The notes below the pieces were generated by a model. The model searched no databases. It was not told the origin of the DNA and worked only from the letters and a program-made list of their open reading frames with translations. Positions 16,186 through 23,333 of a stretch of 61,574 bases of DNA are shown here, one piece after another. Made by a program: the position numbers and the translations under genes. Source of the DNA: Kiloniella sp. Its GTDB lineage: Bacteria > Pseudomonadota > Alphaproteobacteria > UBA7985. The stretch covers positions 1 through 61,574 of the forward strand of contig NZET01000002.1 in NCBI GenBank assembly GCA_002690455.1, given 5' to 3'. Numbering within the stretch: position 1 is the stretch's first letter; each line of letters begins with the position of its first letter.

Positions 16186-16701
16186 ATGAAGCTCTCGCGC
16201 TTGACCGATTACGCCGTGATCTTGCTGACCAAGCTCTCGTTTTCAGACGCAGAGCCGGCCTCGGCCGCGCGTCTGTCCGAGACCCTTATGCTGCCGCAAC
16301 CCACGGTCTCCAAGCTCCTGAAGATACTTTCCAAAGCCGACCTGCTGACAGCCCAGCGTGGCGCTTCCGGCGGCTATCGTCTCAGCCGTAACGCCGCTGA
16401 AATCAGCATCGGCGACGTCATTGCAGCGATTGAGGGGCCTCTCGCGCTAACCGCCTGTATCGATGAGCGAGAAGAAGATACCTGCGGCGTGCAGTCTTTC
16501 TGCGGCATGCGCGGCAACTGGGCCGTCGTTAACAGTGCCGTCAGCGATGCGCTGAGTCGTGTGACGCTGGCCGACATGGCGCCTGCGTGGATGAACATGT
16601 TCGGGCCGCTGGACGCGAAGGTCGCTGATCTCAACAACACCGCCGATCGAAGAGTTACAGTTCATCGGGCGTCAGCCCACAAGAGCGGGGAGGTACGCTG
16701 A
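16186..16701 (+). CDS. Rrf2-family Fe-S regulator of the SUF operon
   Basis: A 171-residue IscR-like transcription factor. An N-terminal winged helix (MKLSRLTDYAVILLTKL, then TVSKLLKILSKADLLTAQRG with the basic wing) binds DNA. Three cysteines at 91, 100 and 106, in the order expected for a cluster-binding Rrf2 protein, should hold a 2Fe-2S or 4Fe-4S cluster. Such proteins sense Fe-S demand and adjust suf transcription. ATG 16186 is chosen because similarity starts exactly there, although the frame is open from 16108. The gene is 3 bp from sufB, so it is the first gene of the operon. Confidence 0.9.
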   Translation: MKLSRLTDYAVILLTKLSFSDAEPASAARLSETLMLPQPTVSKLLKILSKADLLTAQRGASGGYRLSRNAAEISIGDVIAAIEGPLALTACIDEREEDTCGVQSFCGMRGNWAVVNSAVSDALSRVTLADMAPAWMNMFGPLDAKVADLNNTADRRVTVHRASAHKSGEVR

Positions 16702-16704
16702 GCC

Positions 16705-18174
16705 ATGGTTGCCGAAGTAGAAACCATTCAACAGGTCTCTGCGCTTGCAGAGAAGTATAAGTACGGCTTCGTCACAGATATTGAATCAGAGTCCGCGCCC
16801 AAGGGCTTGAGTGAAGACACCGTCCGGTTCATCTCTGCCAAGAAGGGCGAACCTGAGTGGCTGCTCGAATGGCGGCTGAAAGCCTACCGCTATTGGCTGG
16901 AGATGCCGACGCCAGACTGGGCCAAGCTCAAAATTCCACCGATAGACTATCAGGACGCCTACTACTACTCGGCGCCGAAATCGGCCGAGTTCCGCCCTGA
17001 GACGATCGACGATGTCGACCCGGCACTGATCGAAACCTACAATAAACTTGGGATTCCGTTGCATGAGCAGGAAATGCTCGCCGGGGTACAACAACGCTCG
17101 GTCGCGGTTGACGTTGTTTTCGACTCCGTTTCCGTGGCCACCACCTTCCGAGACAAACTTGCCGAGGCAGGGGTGATCTTCATGCCGATCTCTGAAGCGG
17201 TTCAGGAGCACCCGGCATTGGTGCGCAGGTACCTCGGCTCAGTCGTTCCCCATACCGACAACTACTTCGCCGCGCTCAATTCAGCTGTGTTCACAGATGG
17301 CTCGTTCGTGTTCGTCCCCAAGGGCGTAACCTGCCCTATGGAATTGTCGACCTACTTCCGCATCAACGCGGAGAACACCGGGCAGTTTGAGCGCACATTG
17401 GTCGTGGTCGAAGATCAGGGCTATGTTTCCTACCTAGAGGGTTGCACGGCGCCGCAGCGCGACGAGAACCAGTTGCACGCCGCAGTGGTCGAACTGGTCG
17501 CGCTGGAAGAGGCCGAAATTAAGTACTCCACCGTCCAGAACTGGTATCCTGGCGACGAGCACGGGCGAGGCGGCATCTACAACTTTGTCACCAAGCGTGC
17601 CAAGTGCCAGGGCGCGCGCTCAAAAGTATCGTGGACCCAAGTCGAGACCGGCTCGGCCATCACGTGGAAGTATCCGTCGTGCATGCTCATCGGGGAGGAA
17701 AGCCAGGGAGAGTTCTACTCGGTCGCCATCACCAACAACCTTCAGCAAGCTGATACCGGTACCAAAATGGTGCACGTCGGTAAGAACTCTCGCTCGCGCA
17801 TCATCTCGAAAGGCATCTCGGCTGGTCGGTCGAACCAGACCTACCGCGGTCTGGTTAAATCAACCCGCACTGCCAAGGGCGCGCGAAACTTTACCCAGTG
17901 TGACAGTCTGCTGATAGGCGACCGCTGTGGCGCGCACACCGTTCCTTACATTGAAGCTGGTAACGCCACCTCAATGTTTGAGCACGAAGCGACCACCTCA
18001 AAGGTTTCCGAAGACCAGCTGTTTTACTGTCGTCAGCGCGGCATGGACGAAGAAGAAGCGCTGGCGCTGATCGTCAACGGCTTTGTAAAGGACGTGCTGC
18101 AGGAACTGCCCATGGAGTTTGCGGTAGAGGCGCAGAAGCTGGTCGCCATCAGCCTCGAAGGCTCCGTTGGATGA
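16705..18174 (+). CDS. sufB: Fe-S cluster scaffold protein SufB
   Basis: A 489-residue SufB, normal length for the family. It forms the SufBC2D scaffold on which cytoplasmic Fe-S clusters are built. Typical segments are visible: [20 protein letters not shown] in the core, [20 protein letters not shown], and the [17 protein letters not shown] stretch near the C-terminal active region, including conserved Cys and His. It begins 3 bp after the regulator gene and its stop overlaps the pdxJ start by 4 bp (ATGA). That tight spacing makes pdxJ part of the operon rather than a chance insertion. Confidence 0.97.
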   Translation: MVAEVETIQQVSALAEKYKYGFVTDIESESAPKGLSEDTVRFISAKKGEPEWLLEWRLKAYRYWLEMPTPDWAKLKIPPIDYQDAYYYSAPKSAEFRPETIDDVDPALIETYNKLGIPLHEQEMLAGVQQRSVAVDVVFDSVSVATTFRDKLAEAGVIFMPISEAVQEHPALVRRYLGSVVPHTDNYFAALNSAVFTDGSFVFVPKGVTCPMELSTYFRINAENTGQFERTLVVVEDQGYVSYLEGCTAPQRDENQLHAAVVELVALEEAEIKYSTVQNWYPGDEHGRGGIYNFVTKRAKCQGARSKVSWTQVETGSAITWKYPSCMLIGEESQGEFYSVAITNNLQQADTGTKMVHVGKNSRSRIISKGISAGRSNQTYRGLVKSTRTAKGARNFTQCDSLLIGDRCGAHTVPYIEAGNATSMFEHEATTSKVSEDQLFYCRQRGMDEEEALALIVNGFVKDVLQELPMEFAVEAQKLVAISLEGSVG

Positions 18175-18914
18175 CCTTGCTGTCGGTGAACATCAATAAG
18201 ATCGCACTGCTGAGAAACTCACGCGGTTCAGGGAAACCCGACCTGGTGGAAGGCGCGCGGCTGGCACTGGCGGGTGGGGCTGAGGGCCTGACGGTGCACC
18301 CGCGTGCCGATGAGCGCCACATAACCTTGGCGGATGTCCGGACCATTGCAGACATGCCGGAGGTACGCGAGCGTCGGGTCGAGTTCAACATCGAGGGCGA
18401 CCTGCGGGATGACTTGCTTAATCTCGTCGAAGCCGTGCGCCCGACACAGTTCACCATCGTCCCGGTTATGGCCGGGGAAGTCACGTCTTCGCGCGGTTGG
18501 CGAGGCGAAGACGACCATACCGCCCTGGGCACCTGTTGTGCGAGAATGCGCGCTGCAGGGATCCGCACAGCCGTGTTTGTCGACCCTGATCCTGCCTCTG
18601 TGCTGCTTGCAGCCAAAGGCGGCTGTGACGGGGTGGAAATCTACACCGGTCTGTATGCGGACGCCCACGGGCGCGGTGATTTTGCCGCTGCACTGGATGA
18701 CATCGAAGCCGCGGCCGAGCAAGCTCGAGCGCTCGGTCTGCGCTTGAATGGAGGCCACGACCTGACCGTCGAAAACCTGGGCCCCCTCTGCGCCCGTGTG
18801 GTTTTCGACGAATTTTCCATCGGCCACCGGATCGCCAGCGATGCTCTGTTTCGCGGGCTGACCGACGCGGTGGCTGACTTTAAAGCTGTCGTTTCTGACG
18901 ACCAAGGGATCTGA
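18171..18914 (+). CDS. pdxJ: Pyridoxine 5'-phosphate synthase PdxJ (Bacteroidetes-like sequence type)
   Basis: A 247-residue TIM-barrel enzyme joining deoxyxylulose 5-phosphate and 3-amino-2-oxopropyl phosphate to pyridoxine 5'-phosphate, the last ring-forming step to PLP. Seen: [13 protein letters not shown] at the N-terminus, [12 protein letters not shown] with the conserved active-site His, EFNIEGD, and RLNGGHDLT near the C-terminus. Usual proteobacterial PdxJ reads NIDHIATLRNARG, TVHLREDRRHI and NAGHGLT as I recall it. This protein instead matches the variant I recall from Bacteroidetes, which suggests an ancient separate lineage or transfer. It overlaps sufB by 4 bp and is followed 7 bp later by sufC. 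SufS, encoded downstream, needs PLP. Confidence 0.9.
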   Translation: MTLLSVNINKIALLRNSRGSGKPDLVEGARLALAGGAEGLTVHPRADERHITLADVRTIADMPEVRERRVEFNIEGDLRDDLLNLVEAVRPTQFTIVPVMAGEVTSSRGWRGEDDHTALGTCCARMRAAGIRTAVFVDPDPASVLLAAKGGCDGVEIYTGLYADAHGRGDFAAALDDIEAAAEQARALGLRLNGGHDLTVENLGPLCARVVFDEFSIGHRIASDALFRGLTDAVADFKAVVSDDQGI

Positions 18915-18921
18915 GCCACCT

Positions 18922-19668
18922 ATGCTGGATATCAAAGGCCTTCGCGCCGACCTCGAAGACGGTACAAAAATTCTCAAGGGCATTGACCTGCAGATTGCAG
19001 CGGGTGAAGTCCACGCGATCATGGGCCCCAATGGCTCGGGTAAGTCGACCACCGCAAACGTCCTTTCAGGGAAACCTGGCTACCAAGTGACCGGTGGCAG
19101 CGTCCGGCTTGACGGTGCTGACCTCATGGAGATGGAGCCCGAAGAACGCGCCCACGCAGGCCTGTTCCAAGCCTTTCAGTATCCGGTGGAAATCCCTGGG
19201 GTGCAGGCTTCGACCTTCTTGCAGTCGGCCGTGAATGCAAAGCGTAAGGCCGCTGGGCTCGACGGACTTGACGCGCTGGCCTTTGTCCGGGAATTACGCG
19301 CGAAGGCCAAGACGCTGGGCATCGGTAACGATATGCTCAAGCGCGCGGTCAACGTCGGTTTTTCCGGTGGCGAGAAAAAGCGCTTTGAGACTTTGCAGAT
19401 GGCACTGCTCGAACCCCGGATGGCTGTGCTTGACGAGACCGATTCAGGGCTAGATATCGACGCTCTGCGTGTGGTTGCTGATGGCGTCAATGCCCTCCGC
19501 TCCAAGGATCGATCCTTCCTGGTGATTACCCACTACCAGCGCCTTCTTGAATACATCGTCCCCGATCACGTCCATATTCTGAGCGATGGCCGAATCGTAC
19601 GATCTGGCGATAAGTCGCTGGCACTGGAGGTTGAACAGTCTGGTTACGCGGAGTTCCAAGCGGCATGA
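18922..19668 (+). CDS. sufC: SUF ATPase SufC
   Basis: A 248-residue ABC ATPase of the SufBCD complex. Walker A is MGPNGSGKST, the signature is NVGFSGGEKKRFE (the SufC form, with KKR after SGGE), and Walker B is MAVLDETDSGLDID. ATP binding drives the rearrangement of SufB and SufD that exposes the assembly site. It starts 7 bp after pdxJ and overlaps sufD by 4 bp. Length and motifs are normal. Confidence 0.97.
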   Translation: MLDIKGLRADLEDGTKILKGIDLQIAAGEVHAIMGPNGSGKSTTANVLSGKPGYQVTGGSVRLDGADLMEMEPEERAHAGLFQAFQYPVEIPGVQASTFLQSAVNAKRKAAGLDGLDALAFVRELRAKAKTLGIGNDMLKRAVNVGFSGGEKKRFETLQMALLEPRMAVLDETDSGLDIDALRVVADGVNALRSKDRSFLVITHYQRLLEYIVPDHVHILSDGRIVRSGDKSLALEVEQSGYAEFQAA

Positions 19669-20825
19669 CAGACGTTTTCGGCGCAGACTTTCTTGATCGA
19701 ATTGATGGCGCAGGTGCGGTGCAGAATGCTGCTGCATTCGCGAGCCTTCGGGAACGGGGTTTTCCCAACCGTCGAGTCGAGGCCTGGCGCTATACTGACC
19801 TTACCGGACCTCTGGGTAGGGCACTGGCGCCTGCAGGCCTTCGCATCAACCAAGAGCAAAGTGGACTGTTCGGTCCCATACCCGCTGCTGAAGTGTCTCA
19901 CCGAAGCGCCGACCCGGATACCGACGCCCTGAGCCTGCTCAACGCCAGCCTCGCCGGCGAAGGCTTCCTGTTCGACGTCCCAGAAAAAGTGCGGTTGAAG
20001 CCGGTCTTCGCCCGCTTTGGTCCTATGGCCGAGAACGCGCTGGTAAACGCCAACAATCAGATCCGTCTCGCTCCCGGAGCGCAGGCGACCCTGATCGAGC
20101 GCTGGGGAAATACCGATGACAGTTGGTTGAACAGCGATACGAACATTGAACTGGCCGAGGGAGCCCATCTGACCCGAGTCATCCTCGTTGAGGATGGCGG
20201 GGCAGGTACCCAAACCCACCGTACCGCGGCCCGTCTAGCTGAAAGCGCCCGATACGATTGTCTTGTCGTGACGATCGGTGGCGGGCTGCACCGGATTGAG
20301 CAGCACGTCGACATCAATGCCGCTGGTGCCCACGCCGGACTGGCAGCACTTGTCTTGAAAACGGGTCAAGAGCACAGCGATTTCGTCACGAGTGTGCGCC
20401 ACCTGGCCGCCGATACGACCTCTGACCAACAGGTGCGCACGGTGGTTGACGAACAGGCCACTGCAATCTTTCAGGGTGGCATTCACGTTGCACAGGACAG
20501 TCAGCGGATCGAGGGGGACCAGCTCTCTCGCGCACTGATGCTCTCGGACAGGGCGCAGGCCTTCACCAAACCTGAGCTTGAGATATTTGCAGACGATGTG
20601 AAGTGCTCCCACGGGGCGACTGTGGGCGATCTGAGTGACGAAGCGCTCTTCTATCTCCGTACCCGTGGAATCGAAGAATCGCGCGCGCGGGCTCTCCTGG
20701 TCCTGGCCTTCGCTCGTGAGCCCTTGGCTGCGGTCGACCTGCCCGATGCGGTCGAGGCGATGCTCGATGAAAAGCTGAAAGCTTGGTTGGGGGTGCCGGG
20801 GGCTTTTGAGGAGCTGGCACTGTGA
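19665..20825 (+). CDS. sufD: Fe-S cluster assembly protein SufD
   Basis: A 386-residue SufD, the partner of SufB in the SufBC2D scaffold; it helps iron entry. The C-terminal beta-helix is typical, with IFQGGIHVAQDSQRIEGDQL followed by KCSHGATVGDLSDEALFYL, which contains the conserved Cys-x-His. The N-terminus is more variable, as usual for SufD. The start overlaps sufC by 4 bp (ATGA) and the stop overlaps the sufS GTG by 4 bp, so the run sufB to sufT is translationally linked. Confidence 0.93.
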   Translation: MTDVFGADFLDRIDGAGAVQNAAAFASLRERGFPNRRVEAWRYTDLTGPLGRALAPAGLRINQEQSGLFGPIPAAEVSHRSADPDTDALSLLNASLAGEGFLFDVPEKVRLKPVFARFGPMAENALVNANNQIRLAPGAQATLIERWGNTDDSWLNSDTNIELAEGAHLTRVILVEDGGAGTQTHRTAARLAESARYDCLVVTIGGGLHRIEQHVDINAAGAHAGLAALVLKTGQEHSDFVTSVRHLAADTTSDQQVRTVVDEQATAIFQGGIHVAQDSQRIEGDQLSRALMLSDRAQAFTKPELEIFADDVKCSHGATVGDLSDEALFYLRTRGIEESRARALLVLAFAREPLAAVDLPDAVEAMLDEKLKAWLGVPGAFEELAL

Positions 20826-22066
20826 GCCACACCCAACCTATGGCCACCAGCTTCGATCTCGCGGCGATCCGGTCGGAGTTTCCAACCTTAAAGCGCCGGG
20901 TCTACGACGATAAGCGGCTGATCTTCCTTGATTCTGCAGCATCGTCTCAGAAGCCGCTGGCCGTGACGGACGCCATGGACAGCTTTATGAAGACCTCCTA
21001 CGCTAACGTTCATCGCGGGGTGCACCGGCTCAGTCAGGAGGCCACCGACGCCTTCGAAGCGGCACGCACGAAGGTCGCCGGCTTCATGGGGGCAGAGGAC
21101 CGGGAAGTTGTGTTCACAAAGAACACCACCGAAGCCATCAATCTCGTCGCCCAGTCCTGGGGTCGCAAGAACCTGCGACCCGGTGATGAAATTCTCCTCA
21201 CGGTGCTCGAACACCACGCCAATATCGTCCCCTGGCAGTTGATTGCCGAGGAAACTGGCGCCGTCGTGCGTGCCGTTGATATCCAGTCGGACGGCACGCT
21301 GGATATGGATGATTTTGTTGAAAAGCTTGGTGAGCGAACCCGGATGGTCGCCTGCGCTTTTGTCTCCAACGTGCTTGGGACCGTGTTACCCGTCGAGGAT
21401 ATTATTTCCCGCGCCCACGCTAAGGGTGCGCTCGTTCTGCTTGACGCTTCACAAGCCGTGACTCACCGGCGCGTCGATGTTCGAGCGCTGGACGTGGATT
21501 TTCTGGCCTGGACCGGTCACAAGCTTTATGGGCCGACGGGTATTGGTGTGCTCTATGGAAAGTACGACTTGCTCGATGCCATGCCACCCTACCAGGGCGG
21601 TGGCGACATGATCGATACTGTCTCGTTTGCCGGTACAACCTTCCGCGAACCACCTTTCCGTTTCGAAGCCGGCACCCCCGCAATTGTCGAAGCTGTCGGT
21701 CTGGGTGCTGCGGTTGATTGGGTTGAAGGCGTCGGGCTCCAAGCCATTGCTGCCCACGAGGCCGACCTGCTGGACTATGCCATGCAGCGCTTGGCCGTGA
21801 GCAACGACGTACGTGTGTTTGGCACGGCACCAGAAAAGGTCTCCGTGTTGGCATTCCAACTGGGTGAGCATCACGCCAACGATGTTGGAACCATTCTTGA
21901 CCGGACCGGGGTGGCGCTGCGCGTCGGTCAGCACTGCGCCGAGCCGCTCCATGACCGTCTGGGTGTGCATTCAACCGCGCGAGCTTCGTTCGCCGCTTAC
22001 AATGGACGCGACGATGTTGATGCGCTGCTCGATGGGCTTGCAGTCTGCCGGGAGTTGTTGGGATGA
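20822..22066 (+). CDS. sufS: Cysteine desulfurase SufS
   Basis: A 414-residue type II cysteine desulfurase. PLP-bound SufS takes sulfur from cysteine as a persulfide. The PLP lysine is Lys234 in WTGHKLYGPTG and the persulfide cysteine is Cys372 in RVGQHCAEPLH; both numbers count from GTG 20822. An ATG at 20840 (MATSFDLAAI) is an alternative start and is closer to the usual family N-terminus. No SufE gene is present in the window, so sulfur transfer to SufB must use a SufE from elsewhere or proceed directly. It overlaps sufT by 4 bp. Confidence 0.95.
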   Translation: MSHTQPMATSFDLAAIRSEFPTLKRRVYDDKRLIFLDSAASSQKPLAVTDAMDSFMKTSYANVHRGVHRLSQEATDAFEAARTKVAGFMGAEDREVVFTKNTTEAINLVAQSWGRKNLRPGDEILLTVLEHHANIVPWQLIAEETGAVVRAVDIQSDGTLDMDDFVEKLGERTRMVACAFVSNVLGTVLPVEDIISRAHAKGALVLLDASQAVTHRRVDVRALDVDFLAWTGHKLYGPTGIGVLYGKYDLLDAMPPYQGGGDMIDTVSFAGTTFREPPFRFEAGTPAIVEAVGLGAAVDWVEGVGLQAIAAHEADLLDYAMQRLAVSNDVRVFGTAPEKVSVLAFQLGEHHANDVGTILDRTGVALRVGQHCAEPLHDRLGVHSTARASFAAYNGRDDVDALLDGLAVCRELLG

Positions 22067-22509
22067 GTGATCAGGACTTCAAAACCCTCGCGGATTTCAT
22101 GCCCGATCCGGGGGTGACGATGGACCCTGCGGCGGGCGTTCGCGTGCGTCGGGACGGTACCACCTTCATCGCTGAGGCCGGAGAGCCCTTGCGCGCGGGT
22201 TCAACACTGGCCAGCGAGGCGGGAATGGTTGCGGCGATGCAGACCGTCCATGATCCGGAAATTCCGATCAATATCTATGATCTTGGGTTAATTTACCGCC
22301 TCGATCAGAATGCGGAAACCGGTGATGTTGAGGTCGACATGACCCTGACCGCACCGGCCTGTCCGGTTGCCGGAGAAATGCCGGGCCACGTTGCAGCAGC
22401 GCTGGCTGGGGTCGAAGGTGTGGGCAAGGCGACCGTCCGGCTGGTCTGGGAGCCGGTTTGGACCCCCGATCGCGCCAGTGAAGATGCCCAACTGGTGCTG
22501 GGTCTTTAG
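22063..22509 (+). CDS. sufT: SufT / MIP18-type (DUF59) Fe-S maturation protein
   Basis: A 148-residue protein whose second half is a DUF59/MIP18 domain: VHDPEIPINIYDLGLIY, followed by TLTAPACPVAGEMP with the conserved Cys, and ending in VRLVWEPVWTPD. SufT proteins help mature certain Fe-S enzymes. The first 50 residues form the N-terminal extension typical of SUF-operon versions. It overlaps sufS by 4 bp and ends the tightly packed part of the operon; a 236-bp gap separates it from sufA. Confidence 0.9.
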   Translation: MSDQDFKTLADFMPDPGVTMDPAAGVRVRRDGTTFIAEAGEPLRAGSTLASEAGMVAAMQTVHDPEIPINIYDLGLIYRLDQNAETGDVEVDMTLTAPACPVAGEMPGHVAAALAGVEGVGKATVRLVWEPVWTPDRASEDAQLVLGL

Positions 22510-22525
22510 TGGGTGGTCAGGCTGT

Positions 22526-22569
22526 AGTCCCGTATTTGAATCTCTGGACGGAGCCTTGTGAACGGGACT
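22526..22569. repeat. 8-bp perfect inverted repeat after sufT
   Basis: AGTCCCGT at 22526-22533 and ACGGGACT at 22562-22569, separated by 28 nt, just downstream of the sufT stop. It could fold as a hairpin in the suf mRNA or serve as a two-site operator for sufA. No U-tract follows, so it is not a standard terminator. Confidence 0.5.
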
Positions 22570-22647
22570 GAGACGATGCATGTAAAGGGCAGAGATGATG
22601 GGTGCTGATGACGCACTCGGCGCGAGGGCTTTGCGGCCTTTCGTTTT

Positions 22648-22676
22648 CGTGCCTATAGTTATTCGTGCCTGTAGTT
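22648..22676 (+). repeat. Tandem 13-bp direct repeat upstream of sufA
   Basis: CGTGCCTATAGTT (22648-22660) and CGTGCCTGTAGTT (22664-22676) differ at one base and repeat with a 16-bp period. They lie 70-100 bp before the sufA start codon, where a regulator binding site would be expected. Confidence 0.6.
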
Positions 22677-22745
22677 GGGCGTGACTAATGTTAAGACCGA
22701 AGACGGCCACCATGCTGGCCTACTCAGGGAATAGAGGTCCTGATC

Positions 22746-23084
22746 ATGATGGAGAACGTACTTAATCTGACCGACAAAGCGGCTGATCGTGTCAAATCTT
22801 TGATCGAAACGTCTGGCGACAAGGCCGTTCTCGGCTTGCGTGTGGGTGTGAAGAAGGGTGGCTGCTCTGGCATGGAATACTTCGTTGAGTACGCGGCGGA
22901 GAAGTCAGCATTGGAAGAAGAAGTACAGGACAAAGGCGTGCGGATTTTCATCGAGCCTGCAGCCTTCATGTTTTTGCTCGGCTCGACCATGGACTATAAT
23001 GAGGATCGCCTATCTTCGGGGTTTACCTTTGAGAATCCCAATGAAACAGCCCGCTGTGGCTGTGGACAGTCGGTCGCTTTCTAG
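22746..23084 (+). CDS. sufA: A-type Fe-S carrier SufA (HesB/IscA family)
   Basis: A 112-residue A-type carrier that accepts clusters from SufBCD and passes them to apo-proteins. The three ligand cysteines are present: Cys40 in KKGGCSGMEY, and Cys104 and Cys106 in TARCGCGQSV at the C-terminus. The first Met (22746) and the next (22749) are both possible starts. It is separated from sufT by 236 bp containing a direct repeat, so it may have its own promoter in addition to read-through. Confidence 0.92.
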   Translation: MMENVLNLTDKAADRVKSLIETSGDKAVLGLRVGVKKGGCSGMEYFVEYAAEKSALEEEVQDKGVRIFIEPAAFMFLLGSTMDYNEDRLSSGFTFENPNETARCGCGQSVAF

Positions 23085-23221
23085 ACGGGCGCTGACCGGA
23101 TTGCCCTTTGCGTCTGACCCTAGTTTTTAAGGGCTGCTTGGTTTGCACCAGTGAGTAGGCCGGGTTCCGATACCCGACGGACAAAGGACTGAACCTCTTC
23201 GCAGTTTCCCCCGCAATCCTT

Positions 23222-23254
23222 TTTGGCTGTGCCTTTGCCTTTGGCTGTGCCTTT
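23222..23254 (+). repeat. Short tandem repeat, 18-bp period
   Basis: TTTGGCTGTGCCTTT occurs at 23222-23236 and again at 23240-23254. It lies in the 249-bp gap between sufA and the corrinoid-activator gene, which also holds a CGGGT/ACCCG hairpin at 23161-23176. I recognise no riboswitch there. Confidence 0.6.
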
Positions 23255-23333
23255 GGCGGCTTGGCCGCATCTAGGCAATTTGCAGGCCGCAAACAGGTCG
23301 ATGTATCCCCGAACAAACGGCTAAAAAGCGCTC

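Noticed and set aside
23085-23333. Cobalamin riboswitch before the corrinoid activator gene
   Set aside because: No GCCACTG box or other conserved cobalamin-element segments could be found.
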